The notes under the pieces: model-generated
Told to the model about the DNA's origin: nothing
Database searches by the model: none
What the model saw: only the letters and a program-made list of their open reading frames with translations
Part shown: piece by piece, positions 30,689 through 40,800 of the stretch
Position numbering within the stretch: position 1 is the stretch's first letter
Layout: each line of letters opens with the position of its first letter
Made by a program: the position numbers and the translations under genes
Source of the DNA: Lepraria neglecta
Taxonomy: Eukaryota; Ascomycota; Lecanoromycetes; Lecanorales; Stereocaulaceae
Assembly (NCBI GenBank): GCA_033220425.1
Contig: CM065648.1
Location: 2,728,001 to 2,792,000 of the forward strand
Reading direction: 5' to 3'
Length of the DNA stretch: 64,000 nt

Positions 30689-32974
30689 ATGTCCCGAATG
30701 ACAAGCAACTTCCAGCTCAGTCTTGAGCTGTCTAACATCTTTCCGATTGGATCAATAGTCCGTCATCTCAGCGGCTCGGCATACGAACAGATCATGTCGT
30801 TCGCGCGCGAGCTTCGCAAATCTGGGTCAGATCTGCTGGTAGAAGAGGATCTTGCAGCGATATTTGGACGTGCTAGAATTACCCGAGAAGTCGAAGATGT
30901 TTTCAAGAAGGACGTTCTTCGCGATACCGCCATTGTCCCTATACACGAAGATTCGAATTCTAGCCTTGTGCTCAGCGTTGGGTCTGGACCTACAGTCAAT
31001 CGTGCTATTACTAGCAAAGACAGATTCTACATCTCTACAGTTATACAACTGTCTCTGTTGGGCTGGGTACATGGTAGAGCTTCCCTCGCTTCAGCAATTA
31101 CAGAAAGTATGCGGAGACGCTATGAGCTTAATGTCGAAGGAGCTACGACAGATCCAAGCTATGAGGGAGTTATGGGCACTCTAGAAGCATGTAGCTCTCA
31201 GACCTCCTCAATGAACTGGAATGACTACCTACAATTCGTCGAAAATCGTATCCAGCGAACATACCCCGCTTATCAGCACCAGGAGGATTATATCATCCTT
31301 GCGCCTTCGACTATATTAGCGAGTATGGACTATCTATGCATGGTTCAGAAGTGGCCAGAGTCACGAAAGATGACTATAAGCAGTCAGAGAGGGCTTCTTA
31401 CACTAATAGTATGGGCTCATCATCTACTGGGCCTCTCCATCCTTATCAAGGGTATTCCAGGTGGAGATATACACTTCCTGAACGCAGAGAAGAGATCGCC
31501 GCAGTTGATAATCATATGGTCTTTGGAAAGAGACACCCCACATTTATTCCAAAAAGACACTCCAAATGTATGCTTGTTGGACAGCGAGATGGAAGTGATT
31601 CTCAGGACCAGTTCGGAGGACATCGAGCTCAGAGAATTGGACGCTTGCGAAAGGCTTACATTAGGGAAATTTGGCACTGTTCTGCTTCGTCGCGAATTCA
31701 GTACCACTTCTTCCGACGAGAGCCCTGTCCTGCTCAGTGCCGTACAGCTGGTTATGGCTATGGCGATTATTATCGTCAAGAAACTCGGAAGGAGTAAGGA
31801 CCCATCCAAAACTGTTGCTCCTTCCTCAATAGAGCATTGGCAGATCTTCGAAGCAGGCTCACTCATCTTTGATGGCCTCCGAATCGATTCAAAAGCTATT
31901 GACTCCTACCTCGACCTGGTTGCCAACACATTATCTGATAAACCTTCCTTGGAGAGCTTGCCACTGCCTAGAGCGTTGGATGCGTACCTTAAAAAGCGCC
32001 ACCCAAATCAAACCGGACTCCTGCCTGTAAATCTTCGGCTTATGCGGCTTGCGAGCGTAGTCGTGGTTATGGCTTCTGTCTCAGGTATCGGCGGTTGTGC
32101 TGACTTGCCCATTCTTGCAAACTTGAATGTCAACCAACGCTCTTTTGTCTCATCAGTGCAAGAAAAAGAAGGGACCATTCTGTATGATCCTGCTGGACTT
32201 TGGCAGCCATTCTGCCGAATGCTCGTAGGCCCTCATTTTACTACTGAAGACAGTGCTATGAATGAAAACAGCTTTATGGTTAGCGATTTCGGATGGACAG
32301 TGTATCTTCCCAGCTTTGGAGACCATGACCCTGCCAGCACTAACCCAGAGCGTCTCTTCGTCAGGAAAGGTGTACCTACAAACCGCAAAACTGGCGAACG
32401 AAAGCTCCGCGTACGGGATATCGCGAATCTGGCCGACTTTGACGAGATGATGCCTTGTCGACACATCACAGATCGTGGAATGACTTATGTGCCGCGGTGC
32501 CTGTCACGGGTCATACAACGAACAGAGTATTATGGCAGCCGGCAGAACGCGTTCCATCTAGACATCGCCTTCAAAGTTGAAGAGCTAGTAGACCGCGAGG
32601 ATGATCGAAAGACGTTCGATCTGCACATGTCATATTGTAAACTCCACTACGGACTATGGAACACGATGCTCACACCGCCCTGTCCGCACCCAAAAACAGA
32701 CGAATCGAGTCAATGTGCTGTGACCAAATTAGGTCCTGGAGTCGCAGCTGGTACTGGTCTAGACTGGAAGGAGGAAGGAGAAGTGGATGGAGAGGTTCCG
32801 GAAAACGTTTGTGTACTATTGGTAAGAGGCGATCGTAGAAGCCGATGGTTGGCAGTGCAGAACGCTGCGCACAGCGACGTGAGATCAACAATGCTGCGTA
32901 CCCCAGATTGCTGTGATGACTGCGCCGTAGAAGCAGCATTAGCATACCCTGGCAAGTGGGCTGTGATACTGTGA
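30689..32974 (+). CDS. large protein of unknown function (761 aa or longer)
   Basis: One long uninterrupted frame. The first ATG is at 30689, but open coding-like sequence extends upstream to an acceptor at 30585 (VIQPIEDAVNAYFKTSD), so an N-terminal exon probably exists. Features seen: two hydrophobic stretches that look like buried helices rather than signals (GLLTLIVWAHHLLGLSILI; LLSAVQLVMAMAIIIVKKLG); RLMRLASVVVVMASVSGIGG; a Cys-containing end (TPDCCDDCAVEAALAYPGKW). I have a faint memory of similar fungal proteins with AHH-L-GL and DSEME-x-x-LRTS segments, all unannotated. No catalytic motif. The frame is intact over 2.3 kb, so it is likely functional. Confidence 0.8.
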   Translation: MSRMTSNFQLSLELSNIFPIGSIVRHLSGSAYEQIMSFARELRKSGSDLLVEEDLAAIFGRARITREVEDVFKKDVLRDTAIVPIHEDSNSSLVLSVGSGPTVNRAITSKDRFYISTVIQLSLLGWVHGRASLASAITESMRRRYELNVEGATTDPSYEGVMGTLEACSSQTSSMNWNDYLQFVENRIQRTYPAYQHQEDYIILAPSTILASMDYLCMVQKWPESRKMTISSQRGLLTLIVWAHHLLGLSILIKGIPGGDIHFLNAEKRSPQLIIIWSLERDTPHLFQKDTPNVCLLDSEMEVILRTSSEDIELRELDACERLTLGKFGTVLLRREFSTTSSDESPVLLSAVQLVMAMAIIIVKKLGRSKDPSKTVAPSSIEHWQIFEAGSLIFDGLRIDSKAIDSYLDLVANTLSDKPSLESLPLPRALDAYLKKRHPNQTGLLPVNLRLMRLASVVVVMASVSGIGGCADLPILANLNVNQRSFVSSVQEKEGTILYDPAGLWQPFCRMLVGPHFTTEDSAMNENSFMVSDFGWTVYLPSFGDHDPASTNPERLFVRKGVPTNRKTGERKLRVRDIANLADFDEMMPCRHITDRGMTYVPRCLSRVIQRTEYYGSRQNAFHLDIAFKVEELVDREDDRKTFDLHMSYCKLHYGLWNTMLTPPCPHPKTDESSQCAVTKLGPGVAAGTGLDWKEEGEVDGEVPENVCVLLVRGDRRSRWLAVQNAAHSDVRSTMLRTPDCCDDCAVEAALAYPGKWAVIL

Positions 32975-33560
32975 TTTCTCTGCACCTTGAAAACTCCAGA
33001 CCCAATCAGCCGTCGTTTTGACCACAAGACCTATCTCCGAAAAAAAGGCAAGCTAAAGTTTCGAAAACACTAGAAATGAATACAATACCCCTTTTGCAGT
33101 CGTAAAATCTAAACCCCAATGCCATCTCTCTTGCGTCCTTCAGAGGCCATCCGCCGACGATTGCCACCAGCATTCGTTCATACTCCAATGTCAACAGGCC
33201 AACATAATCTACCCGCCCAATCACCTTCCTTTCCCGTTTGCAAAGTTGGTCTTGAAGGCTTTGCTGGGTTGAGCCCCAGCACTCATTCCTGATCACAGGC
33301 CTCAATCATGGGTCAGCGCCGTCGCTGGACGGATGTAAGAGGCTACGGCGTTTGGAGAAGGGGGTAACTGCCGAAGAAGCTTGAAACCGGTGTCGATACG
33401 GCAACAAACATGGATCATTAATGGTATTGTAACCGTCCAAGCTGGGTGGAAAGAACATCAAGTCCTGCCTCTTGTACCCCTTTTTGTAACCTTTAGTGCA
33501 ACAGCCATTTACTTCACTATTGTCCAAAGTTTCAAACCTGTCAGTTTTCTCCCACTTCGT
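32975..33560. other. intergenic between convergent genes
   Basis: Short minus-strand frames (33006-33527) show no ankyrin or other motif. They may be the decayed 3' end of the NACHT gene. Confidence 0.4.
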
Positions 33561-36500
33561 TTAGTATTGTCGCTTACTGGGCTCTGGTATCTCTCCCGGC
33601 GCTCCAGCCCGTTCCAGTAACTCAACAATAGCTTTATGTCCCTTCTCATAGGCCAACATCAGCGCTGCTCGATTGTTCTGATCTCTGCAGTCCTTCTGAA
33701 GGTCTTCCTTGTCCAGGAGTAGAGTCACTAAGTTTGCCTTGCCCCCTTCAGCAGCCAGCATTAATGCCGTTTGATTCTTTCGATCTATATGATTGATTTG
33801 AATATCATTTCGTTGCAACAAAGTGCTAGTGCACCTGCACGGCCACGTAGGCAGCAAGCATTAAGGTCGTCTGGCCGTACCGATCGGTCTGATTGACCAA
33901 GAGTTCATCTTGGTTGAGTAGCAGTTTCATAATCTCTTTGCGTCCAAGAATAGTAGCGTACATTAAGGCCGACCAACCGGATTTCTCCTGCCAATTAGAG
34001 GCTACATCCTTTCTTTGAAGAAGTTGCCGTACAATCGCTTCAGACTGAGAACATGAGGCATAGGTTAGGGCTGTGTTTCCATCTTCATCCTCAATGTCGG
34101 CTCGAATTTTAGCTCTCCGAAGCAGTAATGTGACAATAGCTTCACAGCTTTTTTGCGGCAGCCCACATCAGCGCCGTTCTCCCATCCTCGTCCACTGCAT
34201 TGATCTGTAGATCCTGTCTCTGAAGTATGAGCGTCACCACAGTCTCATTTTATTATCAAAGGAGATACTGAACCAGGTCCATCATTTGTCTCAACATCAT
34301 CCAATGCAATAATCGATCTTGCTGCTTCTGTAGGTTCATTGCCTGTCTTTATTCCCAAGGTAAGGGGGCTCTCGCCATCGAGGGCCTTGACGTTGACGTT
34401 GACGTTGACGTTGATAGCATGCTCTTTCATGAGAGTTACGATCGTTTCTGTTCCTCCATAGATTGCCTTGTGCAACGGTGTATGACCACTACTATCTCTA
34501 GCGTTGCTATCGACGTCATTGTGTCCTAGAAGTAACTTTATAGCTAGTTCTTACCCAGCCCTATTCGAGCCAGGGTGACCATAACGTGCGTAATATAGCG
34601 GTGTTTGTCCATTGGTGTCTTTGGCATCAGCTGAGTAGCTAGCGCCTAAAAGTTTCGATACGATGGTGTGTAACCCGAAAAAGGCTGACAAATGCATCGC
34701 TGTTGTCCGCTTCGGAAAGTATGGGTCTGTGCGAAAACGACATCATGGTACTTCAATGCAAGAGGCTATCCTGTTCTCGTCCTGGAGAAATTCCAGAATC
34801 GAAGTCTCAATACTTTCACTCCAACGTTTCTCAGCATGAGTGGCCCAATACTCAGCAGCATATTCCAGGAGAACGTGTTCCCCCCATATCTTTCAAAATA
34901 CCCAAGATCACCGGATGAGCTACTTTCTACCACGGACCCGAACGACAAGTACGTAAGACATGTCCTTGTGATAATGTCTCCAGCGTGCGGAGCCCATATT
35001 GGAAGAGTGCGCTCAAAGTATTCTTGCGTAGTATAGTGGACCAATCGAACTATGTTGGTCTCGTCATCAACTGTAACCAGGCCAGCACAAACAGCCAGGA
35101 TGTCATCCGCTTCTGGCAAGTTGTCCTCATCAAGTTCTGCAGTACTCAGGTCTACTGGGAGGGCGTATCGGAGCTCCGACATGATTAGTTGTCTCCGAGC
35201 ACAAACAATCCAGCTAAGGACATCCTTGGCTTGCTTCTGCAAGCCTGGATCTGGCTCTCGATCCGTTGGACAACTTCTTTATATGCATCGTCCAGCGCTC
35301 TGGACCCCTTAGGTAGCTCTTGCAAAGCAAGCTTGATCTCTTTGGCCGTTGCTTTATCGGATAGCGAGTCTAAATGAAGCTTGCGAGGAGAAACCTAGTA
35401 TTTTGCATTAGAACTTTCCTTCTAGGCAAATCGTAGTGCCATCCTAAATGCCATCGGCGACCTCTGTGATTCTTAGCGCAATGATCTCTTGCAACGAAGG
35501 ATTACGTTTCACACAGGTCAGGAGTTCTACCATGTGGCCCTTCAGATAATTCCGGACATCACCATCTGTAGCACGTATTTCAAAGGACAGCTTCCCCTCA
35601 AAGAATGCGGTTATGTCGGGAATGTACCGCGAAATCGTGATCAGGCTGACCTTTCGATCCGCTGAAGCATTGACATATCCTTGAGAAGCCTGGAGCGCGC
35701 TACCTCGGCACACTCATCTAGAGCATCTACGACGAGATACGTGCGAGAGAGATCTCCTACAAGCGCACACATTGCGATCCTTATCTCTTCCGTCGATGAT
35801 TGAGTATCTCTGTGAGCGTACCGCTGGTAGAGGCTATTCAGCTCGGTGGGTAAAGTACGGCGGCCCTGGAGCAACTGTTTACATAGACTGGCCATCAGAC
35901 AGTCCACAGTCTGCTTGCTTTGTCTCTTGTAATTGCAATAGACATACGCTATGCCAAGATCAAAGTCAGCTCGAAACCGTTCTTGTAGATCATTGACCAC
36001 GATAGAAGTGAGCGTAGTCTTGCCTGCTCCAGGTATGCCAGGGCAGAAAAGTGTGGGTTCGCTCCCGTCTAGCCATAAGCGGCATTCGTTCGAATCCAGT
36101 AACCATTTCCCGGTCCCTTCTTGACAAGCCCTGAAAAATTGATTTTGTTGCGCAGGAAAATCAGAGCTAGAGAGCCACTCCGCGATAGCCTTACGTTGTT
36201 GGTGATCCTGGAAGGAATTCAATCGATCTACACCAACTTTGCTAGCGTGCGAGAATCCGCTGAGATAACCAATAGGATTAGTACCACTTCATCATGTAGA
36301 ATAGGGAATATAGAGCGAAGAATGGGGTTCCAACAGGGTACAAAGTCTTCAGAGAAGCACGATTGACCGGAGTAAGCCCATTTGACTTGGAAGTAGCTGC
36401 GACAGAACAGCGCAAATAAGGGGATTTTCCGTGAAAAGTTGAGCCCACAAAGGATTCAAACGCTGTCAGAGTTGGATTTGTGGCAATTGCACCCATACTT

Positions 36501-37220
36501 ACAGTGCATGTCTGCCCTCAAAAGCGTTCAGTAAGCCAACATTCGAAGTCAGGCGCGAGCGTAGATTCTTGACATCATCGGGCTCCCAAGTCAATTTCTT
36601 CCAAATCTCTTTGGCTTCTTGCCTGGGCCGTGACTGTCTAGATCGTGGTATTTCACCAATGTTTCGTCCAGTTCTCCAAGCACCTTGCTACAGCCTTAGA
36701 CAACTTCTTTGAGATCAGCGCTCTGCTGATCGGTTAGACTTCGCTCTGGTATGACATCTTCGAGATTACGGAGCACGTTTGAGATGCTCTTAACCCTGTT
36801 TGGTGTCAGCCTTAGGGGTTGCGTCCCGCGTGATCTAGCGAAAATTGATGAGAAGGAGTCATGACGTTAGACGTGTAAGGGTAGATTGCCCTTCAAATAG
36901 CTAATGTTCTTGCTTTCTTTCGATGAGATGTGGTAATCCGGAGCGGTCGAAACATTAATAAGCCTCAAATGCAAAGGCTAGTGCTATGAAAATGGGCCTT
37001 TTCAATCGTAGAGATCCGCATCTCGACACATTCGCCTAGAACAGGCCTCCTAGATTGTGGAATAATTTGTCTTTATGCAGCAGGAATAGGTAGATTGAGA
37101 AGTTAACTTACTCATCGGAAATCGCACTGAACTGATCAAGCGCGTCTACAAAACGCGAGTGCACCTTGTTGGCAAGCTGCATGACGGCGATGATATCGCT
37201 AATGCTGAACCGAAGCTCAT
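33561..37220 (-). pseudogene. decayed fungal STAND/NLR-like gene: N-terminal STAND domain, NACHT, ankyrin repeats
   Basis: Reads right to left. At 37220 ATG opens MSFG, then one missing base shifts to FSISDIIAVMQLANKVHSRF, the start typical of the fungal N-terminal STAND domain. The segment VLRNLEDVIPERSLTDQQSA runs into a TAA, and HGPGKK changes frame to WKKLTWEPDDVKNLRSRL. After an intron come FQDHQQRKAIAEWLSSSDF and a NACHT domain with Walker A GIPGAGKTTLTS and Walker B YLVVDALDECAE. A winged-helix-like part (VLSWIVCARRQLIMSELRYA, VRLVHYTTQEYFERTL) precedes ankyrin repeats found in several frames (QTALMLAAEGGKANLVTLLL, SALMYATILGRKEIMKLLL). At least four frame changes or stops are present, so it is a pseudogene. 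Intact versions sense non-self and trigger programmed cell death or incompatibility. Confidence 0.85.
34387..34416 (-). repeat. six-base tandem repeat in the ankyrin region
   Basis: On the plus strand TTGACG occurs four times in a row, followed by TTGATA. On the coding strand this gives VNVNVNV, an insertion into an ankyrin loop. Confidence 0.85.
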
Positions 37221-37847
37221 AATGTCATGCAATATAAATCGAGATGTAGATGGGTATCGAGTTATCGAAGATCTGCAGCTAAAGTGGCTTAGTTAATGTT
37301 CCAATTGCAGGGTATCTGGCCAATGAAATGGCGAATTACTTCCTTTATTCCAGTGTGATTGTGGAACATGTGAGAGGCAGAAAGTGCATAGTTCGTGTAT
37401 GAAGAGCGATCTTTCCCACCAAAATTATCCGCTGTACCGGTCAGGAGCTCCGATTGACGACAATTTTGCAGCTCTGAGCTCTGCTCTTTTGGCAAGCCCT
37501 CAGCTCATATCCTTCCTTATGTTCACACTTTTTCGCTCGTTGGTATTTGGAATTTGCACTCTTCTGTGGCTAGCACCGTTTATCTTGCACGTTGCATGCT
37601 TCATTGCCGTGCACTGGTGTGTCATTCATTGGATATTATCCCGCTTGGCTCTTTGAAGTGTAAGTGAGAATCATCAGCGCATGGGTGTTTTGCCAATATG
37701 ACAACCTTGCATTTCCTTCATTCAAGTTTAAATCTTCGCATAATTTAGGGTCGGGATCCCTCGATATTCAACATGGAATATACAATGAAGCCCTAAATCC
37801 TTCTAACTTATAGAGAAGTAGAGGGTCGTCTTGCATTTCAACCGCTC
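37221..37847. other. intergenic
   Basis: A plus-strand frame at 37384-37656 contains a hydrophobic stretch but no convincing gene structure. It lies between the start of the NACHT pseudogene and the 3' end of iml1. Confidence 0.4.
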
Positions 37848-40800
37848 TCACTGCCCACTAATTCTCGGACTCCCACCCACAAGCCGTGTCTTCAACTCAG
37901 GTTTCTTCTCCCCCTTTTCTCCTTTCCCCTGTCCAATCTCCATACCACTCCGCTTCCCTACCAACTTCTCAGGCAGCGCCAGACTCGGAATGCTACTCTC
38001 CATGGACAATTTCTCTGACTCTCTGGACGGTGTCATTGGCCCTTTCAATGGTGTATTGCCGCCCATGTATGGTGTGTTCGGCCCTGGGGTGGATGCTTTG
38101 CTAAGCACTTCCTCGTAGAACTTGTCTAGCGCTTCTTTGTTATTGCAGAAGTCTTCAAACACTTGCTTGACAGCTTCGGCGGTAGCTGATGCTGATGTAA
38201 TCTTGGCGTTTGCGGCATTCGTAGGTTGCGGTGCATTGTTGGAAGGCGAGGGGCCGCGAGTCGAGTGCGTTGTGGGAGCCGGAAGGTCAGGGATTGCGCG
38301 CACCGAAGGTGAGGAGTACGGAGATGAACGCGGTGAGCCGCCGAGGTTGCTCAAGCTACTGCGCTGAGGAATCGATCTGAAGAATCCAGGCCCACGATGA
38401 GCGTCGGTGTCACTTGGATTATCGGACCTATTGCCGTCTTTGTAATCAGGATTTGCTGATGCTCCCCGGTTGTTATATAGTCGATTGGCGAGTAGGAGGA
38501 AGTCGCCCTCGTCAGTGATTTGAGCAATGAGCCTGCCCGAGCGGTGGATGTATTGCGGATACTTGTAGTCCGGCTTGCCCCATGAATATGTAACGTCAAC
38601 ATCTTTAGGGAAGTCCGAGCCGGCTTCGAAGTCGAGCACAAACTCGAAGCGTTTGAGGAGGGCTTGCTGGTAGTAGTGTTTTTGGGTTTTCGGTTGTGGA
38701 GAAAAGCTTGTGTTATCAAAGTAACTCTGTGGTTGCTTCGTAGGCGGTTGTTGCTTCAGCTTGACTCGGTAAGGAGCTCGAAAAGGGTGCATGCTTGTAA
38801 TAGACGAAGCTTCACCTATCGGGACTTCCACAAGACGTAGGCCGAAGCGGTCGACGGAGGTGGCCCATGAGGTGACGGTATCTTGAATGAGCTTGGCTGT
38901 GGTATTCATCCATTCGATGCGGATGTGGTAGCAATTGTCCGGGTTGTGCAGCCGGTCGTAGTGAAGGTTGATCATTTCAGGTCGGTAGGAGCGTTTACGG
39001 TGGTCCACATCGTACAAGAGCGATTTGCTAAGGGCAACGCCCAGCTTCTGTTTCTTGCCAGTGGGTGTAGTCGGCTCAGAAGCATTTCCAGTTGAACCAG
39101 CGCTGTTCGAGCTGGCACGAGAACGACTAGTTGCGGTTGAGTCTTTCGGAACGTCCTCAGGTACAGGCGTCGAAGGCACGCTTGCTTTGGCCCGGCCAAA
39201 CCAGCCTCTAGACTCTGGCCTCGGCGTACGGTATTCGTCTGCAATCTGGTAGAAGTAGTTACCGTCTCGGAAGTCGTGGCGTTGCTGGACGTGTTTAAAC
39301 ATGCCACTCTTCATGAGGTCATTGCCTAGCTCCACTGCTTCATCGCGGGTGTCGACGTCTCGGAAGTTCTGCAGTAACCATGTCGTAAGCTCAAAGCCGA
39401 TGAAACAGTTGTAGTGTAGTCTCCAATGCCATCTTCTGTCTAGCATGCGTACGCCTTTCTCGCTTTGTACAGTCTCTGCGAGAGCCGAAATCTTGAAATT
39501 TGAGCGCTGGTATAGATCTGATTCTGGGAGCAGTTGCACCGGTCTTCCTGTGGCGTCGCCCTCGGCTACGTTTTCCAGCTCTGCAGCAACGATGGTTGAA
39601 GGGTTTCTCGTTTGATACATGATGTCGAGCGGATTGGTGTCTTTCCGGTTGCGCAGGGGCGCTTGAAAACGACGCTCTTCAGGAGGGACGTAGCGGAATC
39701 GCTGCCAGACCTGGGTGAGCTTTCTGATGCCCTCGAGCCTAATCTCTTCTTCGTCATCTTCATTGATGGAATTTAGTGGACGGCGCGTGTTCGTAGGTGT
39801 TTCCACTGGTATCAGTACAAACCGTGCGCGCCAAGGACGGAGATTGTCTACGAAATCTTCGGCCTTGGGTCGTTCGTGGCCCACAATAAAAAGGTCTATT
39901 GTTTTCCAATCGAAGTCGGCGCGCGGAGGAGCAACCGATATCTCCTGGGTCTCGTAGTCGACTGTCAGCATTGAACTAATGGATGGTTTGTAGAGCATAG
40001 AATCAGCGTCTACATTTCGGGCTGTCACGACATCATGACGAATGAATTGCTTGACTTCGACCTTGTAATCGTTCGATCGCTTTATCTGATGGATAGTGCT
40101 ACCTCTTGATAAGAAAATCGTATTGCGATCCTCTGTTAAGACTTGCTCATCGAAGACATTGAAGGGCTGGGAGAAGATCGAGGGTAGCTTCACGCTTTCC
40201 GCTAGATGTGCTCCTACAACTATCTGGAAGCCACGGGAGAGGCGAAAGGCGATCAGCTCGGTAATAAGCGATCGCGGAGTCTCAGATAAGTCCCTCTTAT
40301 CCGGTACTTCGACATGGTATACACTCTCCTGATACTCCTCTGAAAGCTGTTCGGTAGAGGGAAATTCTTCTGTAGTAAGGGGGACAGCTGCAGGGGAACA
40401 TAGGGACTTCCACTTTATCTGAGAGGTCCGCAACAGGCGTGGAAATACGTGATGCCATCTGCCAAGGCGGCTTGCTAATGAAGTTGTAGTTTTGGAAGGA
40501 TTGGAGGGATTCAGGATTGTAAGCCAGGGGGCTAGCGTCGTGCTTGGTGACAAGACAGTAGGGAGTGGCTGAGCATCGTCGGTATCTTCAGTCTCCGATT
40601 CTGGAGCATTCTGTTCTATGTCCCGAACATCTTTTAGCGCGGCGAGTCTATCATGTAATTCCACGCCTGCAGTGTTGTCATGACGGTCTCGATCATGTGG
40701 CTGCTGTACTGTTTTGACCTCATCTGTGATGCGAATTGCCGTACCTTTCCTGATTGGTATTGGTCTTGAAGACTGTTGAGACTCAGACTCAGAAGAAAGC

